The notes beneath the pieces are model-generated. The model was not told the DNA's origin and made no database searches. It saw only the letters and a list, made by a program, of their open reading frames with translations. The position numbers and the translations under genes were made by a program. 64,000 bases of DNA, from positions 372,001-436,000 of the forward strand of contig CCKK01000002.1 in the NCBI GenBank assembly GCA_001048675.1, read 5' to 3'. Each line of letters starts with the position of its first letter. The stretch's first letter is position 1. Positions 1-9,104 of the stretch are shown piece after piece. The DNA is from Vibrio diabolicus. Its GTDB lineage: Bacteria > Pseudomonadota > Gammaproteobacteria > Enterobacterales > Vibrionaceae.

Positions 1-771
1 GTGATCTGCCAACTCAAATGAACGGTGGTAGTAAGTAGAAAGCACGTTCACTTTAACGTGAGGGTGACTTAGGCGACGGTCAGTAATACGAGTCCATAGA
101 ACAGGGTGCATCTCTGCCATGTTCGAGCCCCATAGAACGAATGCGTCTGCGTTCTCAAAGTCATCGTAACAACCCATCGGCTCATCGATACCGAATGCGC
201 GCATAAAGCCAACTACAGCAGAAGCCATACAGTGACGAGCGTTTGGATCAATGTTGTTTGAACGGAAGCCCGCTTTCATTAGCTTTGACGCAGCGTAGCC
301 TTCCATTACTGTCCATTGGCCTGAGCCAAACATACCTACGCTTGTTGGACCTTTTTTCTCGAGGGAAGCTTTCCATTTCTCAGCCATGATGTCGAAAGCG
401 TCATCCCAAGAGATAGGTGTAAATTCACCGTCTTTGTGGAATTTGCCATCTTTCATTCTCAGCATCGGCTGGGTCAGACGGTCTTGACCGTACATGATCT
501 TAGAAAGGAAGTAGCCTTTAATACAGTTTAGGCCTTTGTTTACTGGTGCTTCTGGGTCACCCTGTGTTGCTACCACTTTACCATTTTGAGTACCAACAAG
601 AACAGAACAGCCTGTACCACAGAAACGACAAGGTGCTTTGTCCCATGTGATTTTGGTTTGATCAGAGCTTGCAATCAGGTTGGCTGCAGATGCTGGTAGT
701 GTCACACCTGCGACAGCAGCAGCTGATGCAGCCGCGTTTGCTTTCACAAACGCACGTCTTGTCATTTTCAT
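1..771 (-). CDS. napA: Periplasmic nitrate reductase catalytic subunit NapA, N-terminal 257 residues (runs off window)
   Basis: Catalytic molybdoenzyme that reduces nitrate to nitrite in the periplasm. The visible N-terminus has a twin-arginine signal (TRRAFVK followed by an Ala-rich stretch to PASA). Next are the four cysteines of the [4Fe-4S] cluster (CRFCGTGC, then GLNCIKGYF). Further on is the [18 protein letters not shown] segment, whose Cys is the usual molybdenum ligand. The ATG at 771 overlaps the napD stop by four bases (ATGA), typical of translational coupling. The gene continues beyond base 1, so the C-terminal part is not visible. It is the third visible gene of a napF-napD-napA operon. 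Confidence 0.97.
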   Translation of the reverse strand, partial: MKMTRRAFVKANAAASAAAVAGVTLPASAANLIASSDQTKITWDKAPCRFCGTGCSVLVGTQNGKVVATQGDPEAPVNKGLNCIKGYFLSKIMYGQDRLTQPMLRMKDGKFHKDGEFTPISWDDAFDIMAEKWKASLEKKGPTSVGMFGSGQWTVMEGYAASKLMKAGFRSNNIDPNARHCMASAVVGFMRAFGIDEPMGCYDDFENADAFVLWGSNMAEMHPVLWTRITDRRLSHPHVKVNVLSTYYHRSFELADH

Positions 772-1076
772 ACTTCACCCTCGATTTGGGAATGTTGTGT
801 TCCAGTGTCTTCTTCATCCGTTTCTTCAAGCCCAGTTTCGATTTGGTGATAAACCAATACCGTGCTCAAGACATTCGGTAAATTGTTGATGGCATCGATA
901 GTGTCTGTGATAAAACCTTGGTTTTCGGTTTCAAGCACGACGATAATCTTGCCTTCTGGACTGTCACCATAGATTTCCGCATTTTCATGTGCTTCGATCT
1001 GTTGTTTGATTTCGTCCAGATGTTCTGGCAGTACGTGTACTACCAAACTTGAAATATGCACTTCATTTAGTGACAT
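768..1076 (-). CDS. napD: NapD, chaperone for NapA maturation
   Basis: Small cytoplasmic protein (102 aa) that in this family binds the Tat signal peptide of NapA and holds back export until the cofactor is inserted. The sequence opens with the family pattern of a short beta strand ([12 protein letters not shown]) and has the ferredoxin-like fold spacing, with a strongly acidic tail (ETDEEDTG). It lies between napF and napA and overlaps napA by four bases. Length and context fit; identification rests on both. Confidence 0.93.
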   Translation of the reverse strand: MSLNEVHISSLVVHVLPEHLDEIKQQIEAHENAEIYGDSPEGKIIVVLETENQGFITDTIDAINNLPNVLSTVLVYHQIETGLEETDEEDTGTQHSQIEGEV

Positions 1077-1117
1077 ATAGCTCTCTCATTTATTGCCTTT
1101 GGCCGACGACATACGGC

Positions 1118-1603
1118 TTAGGCTGTTATATTGCTCACATTGATGGATGAAGTCGGGCACACTGAAACACAGGCGCCGCAGCCGTTACACTCATCAAGGT
1201 CTAAATTGGGTTGTGCTACTTTCCCCAGCTCTAATTTGAACTGAATTGCCATTGGGTCGCACATATCCCCACAGCTTCGGCATTCGACATTTTGTTTTGC
1301 TAAGCAGCTATCGTTGATGCTTGCTTTCGCTTGCCAAGGTTGCTCTGTTTTTGGCAAGAAAAGGGGCTCAGGACAGGCGTCTGCACACTGATAACAAAAT
1401 GTACATTCATCAATAGAAAAATCGACCGAAGGGAATCCGCCATCACTTTTAGTTATAATCTTTGTTTCGCAGGCCTCAATGCATTTACCGCAGCGAGTGC
1501 AATCGTCCGTAAACTGTTCTGGCTTGGTTAACCAAGGCAAACGTACGGCGTTGTCGGGGTGCGCTTTTCTTGCAAAGAGTCTTCTTCTGGAAAGGTCTAC
1601 CAC
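1118..1603 (-). CDS. napF: NapF, cytoplasmic iron-sulfur protein of the nap operon
   Basis: Ferredoxin-type protein (161 aa) thought to help assemble NapA and its FeS cluster in the cytoplasm. Four cysteine clusters are visible: CTRCGKCIEAC, CTFCYQCADACP, CRSCGDMCD and CNGCGACVSVCP. This is the NapF pattern; the third cluster is reduced compared with a standard CxxCxxCxxxC. It is the first gene of the operon, 41 bp upstream of napD, and its promoter region is shared with divergent narQ. Confidence 0.94.
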   Translation of the reverse strand: MVDLSRRRLFARKAHPDNAVRLPWLTKPEQFTDDCTRCGKCIEACETKIITKSDGGFPSVDFSIDECTFCYQCADACPEPLFLPKTEQPWQAKASINDSCLAKQNVECRSCGDMCDPMAIQFKLELGKVAQPNLDLDECNGCGACVSVCPTSSINVSNITA

Positions 1604-1710
1604 TTAGTCACCTCGAAACTTGGAACCCAAACTAAGCATAGTCCACAATTTTCATTAATAAACTGTCATTTAAACTAACGAAATTGTAGTTTTTGACATA
1701 TTTGTATAAA

Positions 1711-1726
1711 TACCTCTTAGGAGGTA
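1711..1726. promoter_or_regulatory. NarP/NarL 7-2-7 heptamer pair
   Basis: TACCTCTTAGGAGGTA is an inverted repeat of two heptamers two bases apart, matching the consensus TACYYMT-N2-AKRRGTA at all but one position. It lies between napF and narQ, so NarP (3574-4206) probably controls nap expression and/or its own operon. Confidence 0.75.
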
Positions 1727-1740
1727 AATGGGATGCAATA

Positions 1741-1754
1741 TTGTTTTGGATCAA
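1741..1754. promoter_or_regulatory. Candidate FNR box
   Basis: TTGTTTTGGATCAA differs from the FNR consensus TTGAT-N4-ATCAA at one position. It is 15 bp from the NarP heptamer pair, the arrangement expected for an anaerobically induced, nitrate-responsive nap promoter. Confidence 0.6.
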
Positions 1755-1832
1755 TAAATTCCGTCGCAGGTGATCACATATTGATAAAGTTGAAAGGTAA
1801 TGGGTTCATTGCACGTACAAATAGGGTTGTTA

Positions 1833-3587
1833 ATGGGCGAGGAACTCAGATTGTTTAAAAATGTGAAAAAGTCAGTGACGCGCACGATTGCGTCCGCGAT
1901 GCTTCTTATTTTGCTGCTTTCAGTTGCTACGACTGGTTTTGCAATTTTTACGTTAGCGTCAAGCTTGAATGATGCAGAAGCCGTCAATGTTGCTGGCTCA
2001 ATGCGAATGCAAAGTTATCGTTTGGCACATGATATTCAGATTAAATCTGTTGATTACTCTTCACATATTGACGCATTTGAACATTCGATATACTCACCTT
2101 CCATGAAAGCACTCCAACATTGGTCAGTGCCAGAAGACATTACTCATGATTACTACCGTCTTATTATGAGATGGCATGAGCTCAAGTCGGTGTTGAGAGG
2201 AGACAACCCGGCGGAGTACCAACTCCTAGTGGCTGGTTTTGTAAAGCAGATCGATGAGTTTGTATTTAAGCTGCAAAGCTTTTCGGAGCAAAAGCTGATT
2301 AACTTAGCTTGGATTGGCGGGTTAGGGTTAGGCGGTATCCTTTGTGTCAGTATGTTTGTTGTCCATTTTGTGCGCCTCGAAGTTGTACGGCCTTTGCGTG
2401 CTTTAGTTTTTGCTAGCGAGCAAATTAAGAATCGCTCATTTAATATATCGCTTGATGTATCCAGCGATAATGAAATGGGGATCCTGACTCGAACCTTTAA
2501 TCGGATGGCGACGGACCTTGGTAAGTTATACCGAGGGCTAGAACAAGCGGTTGATGAAAAAACGCGTAAATTACAGCATGCGAATCAGTCTTTAGAAGTA
2601 TTGTATGACTCGTCGAAAGAGTTAACGGCTTCGCGTATTAATCAGGATAACTTCCAAGCCATATTACAACATATTGCAAGTCTTGAAGGCATTAAAGCGG
2701 TCAAACTTGAAATAGAGCAATTGGGAGAACCGAGTTGGATATTGATGGAAGGGGAAGAGTGCTGCCACGACTGTGATGAAGATTGCCACAGTAAGGCTCT
2801 AACGTTGGACGGTGAGCACTTAGGCTATTTGTATTGGAAGGCCGGGTTACCTTGTCCGAATGAGGCACTGATTGACAACTTTGTGCAGATTTTATCGCGT
2901 GCCGTGTATTACAATCGAGCCCAACGCCAAGCAGAACAAATCCTACTGATGGAAGAGCGAGCCACCATTGCTCGGGAACTGCATGATTCATTAGCTCAAG
3001 CACTCTCTTATTTAAAAATTCAGGTCGCTTTATTAAAGAGAAGCGTAAAGAATTTGCCTGATGAAAAAGCGATAGCTCAGGCGAATCAAGTCATTGCCGA
3101 GTTGGATACGGGCTTATCTGCTGCTTATACCCAACTACGCGAATTACTGACGACGTTTCGTCTTACGATTAAAGAGGGCAGTTTTGGCCAAGCATTGCAA
3201 GATATGGTCGAAACGCTCAACGAACAAACCGTCGCTGACATTACGTTAAAAAATAGACTTTCTTCAACTGAACTGGATGCACACCAGCAGGTTCATTTAC
3301 TACAGTTGATAAGAGAAGCGGCAATTAATGCCATCAAGCATGCGCAAGCAGATAATATTCACATTCAATGTCTTGATAATGATGGAAAAGTCACAGTAAC
3401 CGTTACCGATGATGGAATAGGCTTTGAACATCAAGACGAAAAATTAAATCATTACGGTATGAGTATCATGCAAGAGCGAGCCGCTAGGCTGCATGCCGAT
3501 CTTCACATTGAAGCATCGATCAACAAAGGCTGTACCGTAAAACTAGAATTCCAACATAGTAAGGAAGTAAACAGTGACAGTGTGTAA
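1833..3587 (+). CDS. narQ: Nitrate/nitrite sensor histidine kinase NarQ
   Basis: Membrane sensor kinase that detects periplasmic nitrate/nitrite and phosphorylates NarP. A first membrane segment (about residues 20-40) is followed by the nitrate-binding P-box (NVAGSMRMQSYRLAHDIQ), a second membrane segment near residue 170, HAMP, and a central region with a cysteine cluster (CCHDCDEDC). The HisKA_3 H-box is IARELHDSLAQALSYLKIQ and an HATPase domain (TDDGIGF) closes the protein. The open frame extends to an ATG at 1800. ATG 1833 or the TTG at 1851, which has GAGGA eight bases upstream, give lengths closer to the family. The 3' end overlaps narP by 14 bp. Confidence 0.95.
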   Translation: MGEELRLFKNVKKSVTRTIASAMLLILLLSVATTGFAIFTLASSLNDAEAVNVAGSMRMQSYRLAHDIQIKSVDYSSHIDAFEHSIYSPSMKALQHWSVPEDITHDYYRLIMRWHELKSVLRGDNPAEYQLLVAGFVKQIDEFVFKLQSFSEQKLINLAWIGGLGLGGILCVSMFVVHFVRLEVVRPLRALVFASEQIKNRSFNISLDVSSDNEMGILTRTFNRMATDLGKLYRGLEQAVDEKTRKLQHANQSLEVLYDSSKELTASRINQDNFQAILQHIASLEGIKAVKLEIEQLGEPSWILMEGEECCHDCDEDCHSKALTLDGEHLGYLYWKAGLPCPNEALIDNFVQILSRAVYYNRAQRQAEQILLMEERATIARELHDSLAQALSYLKIQVALLKRSVKNLPDEKAIAQANQVIAELDTGLSAAYTQLRELLTTFRLTIKEGSFGQALQDMVETLNEQTVADITLKNRLSSTELDAHQQVHLLQLIREAAINAIKHAQADNIHIQCLDNDGKVTVTVTDDGIGFEHQDEKLNHYGMSIMQERAARLHADLHIEASINKGCTVKLEFQHSKEVNSDSV

Positions 3588-4206
3588 AGTAATGCTGGTG
3601 GATGATCATCCACTCATGCGACGAGGTATTCACCAACTTTTAAGCTTTGAGCCTGAGTTTGAAGTCGTTGCAGAAGCAAGTAATGGCGCAGATGCGGTAG
3701 CGAAAGCGCATGAGCTGGAACTGGATCTTGTACTTCTTGATCTCAATATGAAAGGCATGTCAGGCCTCGATACCTTACAAGCGCTACGTGCTGATGGTTG
3801 TGAAGCTCGAATTGTTATCTTAACTGTATCAGATAGCCCAGCTGACATAGAAGCAATAGTTAGAAGTGGCGCAGATGGCTATTTGTTGAAAGATACCGAG
3901 CCTGATGAGTTGGTTGAGTTGCTAAAACAAGCGCATCAAGGCGACAAAGCATACAGCCAAGAAGTATCTAAGTACTTGAGTGAGCGTTCAGGACAAGAGG
4001 ACGTTTTTGATACGCTGACGGATCGCGAAACGCAGATCTTAAGAGAGGTGGCAAGAGGTTTCCGCAACAAGCAGATTGCCGATCGTCTTTTTATTTCTGA
4101 ATCCACGGTTAAAGTGCATATGAAGAGTTTACTTAAAAAGCTTCAAGTTCCTTCTCGTACTGCGGCAACCGTTCTTTATCTTGAGCGCTTTGGCGACATC
4201 AAATAA
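3574..4206 (+). CDS. narP: Response regulator NarP
   Basis: Two-component regulator (210 aa) of the NarL/FixJ type. The receiver domain carries DDHP acidic residues and phospho-acceptor Asp in LVLLDLNMKGMSG; the LuxR-type helix-turn-helix is at about 145-205 (LTDRETQILREVARGFRNKQ, then STVKVHMKSLLKKL). It starts with GTG inside the narQ end, so the two are translationally coupled. It is expected to bind the heptamer pair at 1711-1726. Confidence 0.95.
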   Translation: MTVCKVMLVDDHPLMRRGIHQLLSFEPEFEVVAEASNGADAVAKAHELELDLVLLDLNMKGMSGLDTLQALRADGCEARIVILTVSDSPADIEAIVRSGADGYLLKDTEPDELVELLKQAHQGDKAYSQEVSKYLSERSGQEDVFDTLTDRETQILREVARGFRNKQIADRLFISESTVKVHMKSLLKKLQVPSRTAATVLYLERFGDIK

Positions 4207-4274
4207 TACAGTTGAAGAACAATTCCAAACCACCAATGGAATCAATCGTTTAGCGTAATTTTAATAATAAAAAA

Positions 4275-4300
4275 ACCGCCTTTAAGGCGGTCGGTTTTTT
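4275..4300. terminator. Bidirectional intrinsic terminator
   Basis: Seven-base-pair stem ACCGCCT/AGGCGGT with a TTA loop, A-rich before and T-rich after. It can serve both narP and the convergent small gene at 4300-4473. Confidence 0.9.
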
Positions 4301-4473
4301 TATTTGTCTGGGCGAATAGAGTACAAGTCACTGTTGTGCTTACCGCACTCTAAATAGTACTGATAAGCCACTTTTTTGCTTTCAGCAATGACTCTCATGC
4401 AGTGCATTTTCCCCTGTTCAAAATATCGAATCTCATATTCTACACTGGTATCAAGTTGCTCAGCGGCTGCCAT
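4300..4473 (-). CDS. Small hypothetical protein (57 aa)
   Basis: No family recognised. The start was chosen at the ATG preceded by GGAGGCGAAGT, a very good ribosome binding site; a longer open frame to 4512 lacks one. The product (MAAAEQLDTSVEYEIRY...) is soluble, with two cysteines and no signal peptide or membrane segment. It ends in the terminator shared with narP. Probably a conserved small Vibrio protein; function unknown. Confidence 0.6.
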   Translation of the reverse strand: MAAAEQLDTSVEYEIRYFEQGKMHCMRVIAESKKVAYQYYLECGKHNSDLYSIRPDK

Positions 4474-4734
4474 ACTTCGCCTCCATAAACCATCCAAAAA
4501 ACATCCATGCAAATTATATGCCGTTATAGGGAGCGTCGTTCGGTGTGTTTTTTAGCCGATAATTGCGCTCTAACTCACTTTTTTGCGGATAGTTGTGATC
4601 AAAAAGTTAATTTCAAACTCTATATATTATTAAGGTGGCAATCAATATTTGTCACACTGGTGTAAGTTTGCCGCAATATTAAGTGATACAAGTTGAGTAT
4701 AGAGCTTAATCAATAGAAAAGGGAATACGAATAA

Positions 4735-5598
4735 GTGACTAAATTACAGGGTGTATCTAATAAGGTGCTTGGTTATGGCCTTCTATTTTGTTTCGTATTT
4801 CTTCTTGCCGGATGTACGAAGAAGTTTCTATACAGCAATATCGATTGGTTCGTTATCGATTACATAGAGGATTATGTTTCTCTGCAAGGTGAACAAGAAG
4901 TCTTGGTCGAAGAACGCTTATTATTGTTAGCAGAATGGCATAAGAAAGAAGAGTTACCGTTATATATCGATCATTTAAAAGAGCTTGAGAGATTAAAAGC
5001 GAGCGATATCACCCTAAATTATTTGCAGGAAAATCGAGATAGAATGCGAGCGCATTACGATAGAGTGGTAAGCAAAGCGGCACCAGACCTTTTTGCTTTG
5101 AGTTTACAGTTAACGAAAGATCAAGAACGGGAATTTCTGAGTAATGTACAAGAGCATTATCAAGAGCGAAACGCAAAATATGCGGATAAAACGGAAGATG
5201 AAATACGTGAAATTATTCTAGATAACACAGAAGAATGGATGGAAGAGTGGTTGGGAAGCCTATCAGAAAGTCAGCGCCAATTAGCTCAAACGTTTTCTCA
5301 GCAAGTCACTCTTAACAGTCCTTTATGGAGAGGTTATCGAGCAACGATATATCAAGAGCTCGAATATCTGTTCGACAACAAGTCCAATGCTGTCACTTAT
5401 CAGGATATATTTATGCGCCTGTTGTTCGAGCCAGAGAGCTATTACAGTGAGCAGCTTTCTAAAAATATTGATTCTAACTTTGTGCTGGTCGATCAACTGA
5501 CATTAGATATTTCTCAATCTATGACCGATAAACAATGGCGTCATTTTCGCGGTAAGGTAAAAGAGTGGCGAGTACTAGCTGAGGAATTATTAGATTAG
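4735..5598 (+). CDS. DUF6279-type lipoprotein
   Basis: Predicted lipoprotein of 287 aa. The signal peptide ends in a lipobox LLAGC (Cys about residue 27), with a basic KK after the Cys. The mature part is highly charged and alpha-helical (for example EEWMEEWLGSLSESQRQLAQ) with the YSNIDWFVIDYIEDYV start seen in DUF6279 proteins. The molecular function of this family is not known. The start is GTG with AAGGGAA upstream. Monocistronic as far as can be seen. Confidence 0.75.
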   Translation: MTKLQGVSNKVLGYGLLFCFVFLLAGCTKKFLYSNIDWFVIDYIEDYVSLQGEQEVLVEERLLLLAEWHKKEELPLYIDHLKELERLKASDITLNYLQENRDRMRAHYDRVVSKAAPDLFALSLQLTKDQEREFLSNVQEHYQERNAKYADKTEDEIREIILDNTEEWMEEWLGSLSESQRQLAQTFSQQVTLNSPLWRGYRATIYQELEYLFDNKSNAVTYQDIFMRLLFEPESYYSEQLSKNIDSNFVLVDQLTLDISQSMTDKQWRHFRGKVKEWRVLAEELLD

Positions 5599-5768
5599 AT
5601 TCATGCTTCAATTGACGAGGGGATGTGCCGTAGCCTTTCTTATGAAAAAATGATTCAAAGCAAATTCTTATTGAGCTAAGAGCGTAACATAGCTTGAGGT
5701 TTGATGAGGTAAGGTCAGCTTACTGATGGTTGATAAAGCCTCATCGTATAAAAACAATGAGAATAAAT

Positions 5769-6998
5769 ATGAAACATTTAGTTGAAAGATTTCTTCGCTA
5801 CGTCACGTTCGATACCCAATCAAATCCACATGTTACGCTTTGCCCAAGCTCGCCTGGTCAGCTTGTGTTTGCTGAGTTGCTTAAGAAAGAGATGATTGAA
5901 CTTGGCTTAAGTGATGTGACATTAGATAAAAATGGCTACTTGATGGCTAGACTGCCAGCTAACGTTGATTATGAGGTGCCGCCTATAGGCTTTATTGCCC
6001 ATATGGATACCGCGCCTGACGCCTCAGGAAAAAACGTAAAACCGCAATTTATTGAAGATTACCAAGGCGGCGATATTGCGCTAGGGTTGGGGGATGAAGT
6101 GCTATCTCCGGTGCAATATCCAGATTTACATCATCTACATGGCCACAATCTTATCACTACCGATGGCACTACATTACTTGGCGCGGATAACAAAGCTGGT
6201 ATTGCTGAGATTCTCTCTGCAGTCGCGCTGTTACTAGAAAATCCAGACATTCCACACGGCGACATTTGTATCGGCTTTACACCAGATGAAGAGATTGGCC
6301 GGGGCGCAGATTTATTTGATGTTGAAAAGTTTGGCGCGAAATGGGCATACACTATTGATGGTGGCCCGCAAGGTGAACTGGAATACGAAAATTTTAATGC
6401 GGCAAACGCCGATGTAATTTTTCATGGTGTTAGCGTTCATCCAGGTACCGCAAAAGGCAAAATGGTTAATGCGATGAACTTGGCTGCGAAATTTCAGGTT
6501 CAAATGCCTCAAGATCAAACTCCCGAAACAACAGAAGGCTACGAAGGGTTCTTCCATTTAAAATCGGCAGAAATGGGCGTGGCGCGAAGCGAACTTGGTT
6601 ACATTATCCGAGACTTTGATCGTCAGGGCCTTGAAGAGCGAAAAGCCTTTATGCAGAAACTCGTTGATGACATGAACGCGGGCTTACGCCATGGTTCTGT
6701 AGAACTGAAAATAACAGACAGCTATTACAATATGAGAGAAATGGTTGAGCCTTACCCGCATATCATTGAGCTAGCGAAGCAAGCGATGGAAGCGTGTGAT
6801 GTGGAGCCGATTATAAAACCTATTCGTGGTGGTACAGATGGCGCTCGTTTATCTTTTATGGGGTTGCCGTGCCCGAATATCTTCACTGGTGGTTTTAACT
6901 TCCATGGGATTCATGAGTTTATTTCGGTTGAAATGATGGAGAAGTCAGTGCTTGTCATCGTCAAAATTGCTGAAATCACCGCGAAAAAACACGGTTAA
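5769..6998 (+). CDS. pepT: Peptidase T (tripeptide aminopeptidase)
   Basis: Zinc-dependent M20 family exopeptidase that removes the N-terminal residue of tripeptides in the cytoplasm. Motifs: [10 protein letters not shown] (first metal His and Asp), [28 protein letters not shown] (catalytic Glu pair), and HGIHEF near the C-terminus. The ATG at 5769 gives 409 aa, the family length, and has GAGAATAA upstream; the frame is open 39 bases further. Followed by a terminator at 7037-7067. Confidence 0.96.
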   Translation: MKHLVERFLRYVTFDTQSNPHVTLCPSSPGQLVFAELLKKEMIELGLSDVTLDKNGYLMARLPANVDYEVPPIGFIAHMDTAPDASGKNVKPQFIEDYQGGDIALGLGDEVLSPVQYPDLHHLHGHNLITTDGTTLLGADNKAGIAEILSAVALLLENPDIPHGDICIGFTPDEEIGRGADLFDVEKFGAKWAYTIDGGPQGELEYENFNAANADVIFHGVSVHPGTAKGKMVNAMNLAAKFQVQMPQDQTPETTEGYEGFFHLKSAEMGVARSELGYIIRDFDRQGLEERKAFMQKLVDDMNAGLRHGSVELKITDSYYNMREMVEPYPHIIELAKQAMEACDVEPIIKPIRGGTDGARLSFMGLPCPNIFTGGFNFHGIHEFISVEMMEKSVLVIVKIAEITAKKHG

Positions 6999-7036
6999 CA
7001 TACCAGGTCGAGAGGTTCTTGTCGATTGAATGGGGA

Positions 7037-7067
7037 AAAATAGCCCAGAGTCATCTGGGCTATTTTT
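7037..7067. terminator. Intrinsic terminator after pepT
   Basis: Eleven-base-pair stem AATAGCCCAGA/TCTGGGCTATT with a four-base loop, followed by T residues. It also lies just downstream of the convergent deaminase gene and can work in both directions. Confidence 0.88.
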
Positions 7068-7085
7068 AAATTCAAAAACGAAACA

Positions 7086-7550
7086 TTAACGTACGTCTTT
7101 GTCTTCAATTTCAATGTCTTCTAGTGGTAGCCAGTCGACTTTCACACCCGCTTGATCGAACATGTCTTGGCTGACTTGGATTTTATCTCCCCAGCGAGAT
7201 AGAAAGTCTTCAGATTGCTCAGGGCAGTGCACGTGTGAGATCCCTGTTTGAATGATCTTTGCCGCGCAATTAGGACATGGAAAATGCGTCACCCAAATAT
7301 CACATCCGTCTAAATCACGTTTTGAGAACAAAATTGCGTTCTCTTCCGCGTGTAGTGTTTTAAGGTATTTCAACTCGCGTTCATCGGTATCGACACTGTC
7401 AGAAACACCGTGCGGGTAGCCATTAAATCCAACAGATACAATGCGATTCTGTTTAGTGATAACTGCACCGACTTGTGTTGATGGGTCCTTACTCCAAGAC
7501 GCCACTAGTTCTGCCATCTGGTAAAAGCGTTTTGCCCATTTAGAAATCAT
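7086..7550 (-). CDS. dCMP deaminase-like zinc enzyme
   Basis: Cytidine/deoxycytidylate deaminase fold protein of 154 aa. The zinc site is visible as HAEENAI (His ligand and proton-shuttling Glu) and PCPNC (two Cys ligands). DPSTQVGAVI near the N-terminus is typical of dCMP deaminases (ComEB/DCTD group), which make dUMP for thymidylate synthesis. The chosen start (MISKWAKRF) has GAGAGG eight bases upstream; the frame is open to 7598. Substrate is inferred from family resemblance only. Confidence 0.85.
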   Translation of the reverse strand: MISKWAKRFYQMAELVASWSKDPSTQVGAVITKQNRIVSVGFNGYPHGVSDSVDTDERELKYLKTLHAEENAILFSKRDLDGCDIWVTHFPCPNCAAKIIQTGISHVHCPEQSEDFLSRWGDKIQVSQDMFDQAGVKVDWLPLEDIEIEDKDVR

Positions 7551-7967
7551 AGTCATCCTCTCTGTCGAAGGCGTTGAATTAATTGAATGATAACCCATTT
7601 ATATTAAAAAAATAGTCAAAATCGGGGTCTTGAGTATGAAGGCGTCATTTTTTGTCTTTTTAACCATAAAACGTTCTTATCTTGAGCACCGAATCTCACT
7701 TTCCGTCTTTATACGATATCTCACTTAGTGTTTCCTGGCGCCTCTAAATGCACGATGCCTGAGAGTGTATATCAAATAGTTATGATTGAGCTGCTTGTAT
7801 ATTGTTCGTTAAATATCACTGTTAACTAAATTACTTTATTTTCTTTTTGTTTCTCATGTTTACATTTAGAAACATTTTGGGGGCTTTTGAGTGAAGTTTT
7901 CAGTTGCAGCAAGGAGTAAGGTTGATGGGAATTCAACAATATCCTGTTCTATAAAGACGGTAAATAC
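7551..7967. other. 417-bp intergenic region upstream of the RND operon
   Basis: AT-rich divergent region between the deaminase gene and the RND adaptor gene. It should hold both promoters. No convincing operator, hairpin or small gene was recognised. Confidence 0.5.
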
Positions 7968-9095
7968 ATGCAAAAGAAACCACTTGTCGCACTAATGGCG
8001 GCTACAGCAATCCTCGCTGGATGCGGGGAAGCTAATAATGCCCAAAGGGAAGGCCAAGCGCCTCTCGTAGTGACTCAGGATGTCACGGTTATCGACTACC
8101 AACCGAGCAAGTCTTATATCGGTCGCATTGAAGCAGTAGAAGATACCAATATTACCGCGCAGATTTCTGGCTATTTAAAAGCTCGTCACTTTGAAGAGGG
8201 GCAAATGGTAGAAAAAGGGCAGCTTCTTTATTCTATCGAGCCATCTTCTTTTGAAGCACAAGTCGCGAGCGCTAAAGCGGCACTTGCACAAGCAAAAGCC
8301 GCGCTAAAAAAAGCGGAACTAGACCACACCCGAGGTAAAAACTTGTTGCCTCGCGGTAGTATCTCTCAATCTGAGTTTGACGCCTTAACTGCGGCACTTC
8401 TTGGTGCGAAAGCAGAGCTAGAAGCAGCAAATGCTCAGCTTAAGCTTGCTGAAGTTAACCTTTCTTATACTCAAATCCGAGCTCCGTTCAGCGGTCGCAT
8501 TAGCGATACCAAAGTTAGTACCGGTGATCTTGTTTCCCCTTCATCTGGCGTGCTGACGACATTGGTGAGCTTAGACCCAGTGCATACTTCATTTAGTGTG
8601 AGTGAGCGCGAGCGTTTAGCCATGGGTATGGATCAAGTCAAAGGCGACGGCTCAGCAGAATCAAACAGAGTTGAAGTTCAGCTTGAGCTGGAAAATGGTC
8701 AGCTTTTTGAGCATCTCGGTAAGCTCGATTTCTTAGGTAATCGTATTGATACCAAAACTGGTACGATTGCAATGCGTGCGCTAGTGCCAAACCCAGAGCA
8801 GAAGTTACTTCCGGGTCAGCACATCAAAGTGAACTTGAGAGATAAGAACACGAAAGACGTTATTGTTATCCCACGACGTGCCGTACAGACTGACTTAGAA
8901 GGTGACTTTGTGATGGTGATGGCTGAGGGAAGTGTGGCAGAGCGTCGTAACGTCGAGCTTGGACCTCAGGTTGAACAAGGCATTATCATTCGAGAAGGCC
9001 TCGATCAGGAAGATACGGTTATTACACAGGGCCTACAGCGTGTGCGTAATGGTGTAGAAGTGCGCATTCAAACACCTGCTGAAGATAAGCAGTAG
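7968..9095 (+). CDS. RND efflux periplasmic adaptor (membrane fusion lipoprotein)
   Basis: HlyD/AcrA-type adaptor, 375 aa, that links an inner-membrane RND pump to an outer-membrane channel. The N-terminus is a lipoprotein signal with lipobox ILAGC. It is followed by the lipoyl half-motif (YIGRIEAVEDTNITAQISGY), an alpha-helical hairpin rich in Ala/Lys (about 85-145), the second lipoyl half (IRAPFSGRISDTKVSTGDL) and beta-barrel domains. The RND pump gene follows after 9 bp. No outer-membrane factor is encoded here, so a TolC-type protein elsewhere is probably used. Relation to a specific vex/vme pair cannot be settled from sequence alone. Confidence 0.93.
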   Translation: MQKKPLVALMAATAILAGCGEANNAQREGQAPLVVTQDVTVIDYQPSKSYIGRIEAVEDTNITAQISGYLKARHFEEGQMVEKGQLLYSIEPSSFEAQVASAKAALAQAKAALKKAELDHTRGKNLLPRGSISQSEFDALTAALLGAKAELEAANAQLKLAEVNLSYTQIRAPFSGRISDTKVSTGDLVSPSSGVLTTLVSLDPVHTSFSVSERERLAMGMDQVKGDGSAESNRVEVQLELENGQLFEHLGKLDFLGNRIDTKTGTIAMRALVPNPEQKLLPGQHIKVNLRDKNTKDVIVIPRRAVQTDLEGDFVMVMAEGSVAERRNVELGPQVEQGIIIREGLDQEDTVITQGLQRVRNGVEVRIQTPAEDKQ

Positions 9096-9104
9096 GGGGG
9101 CACT

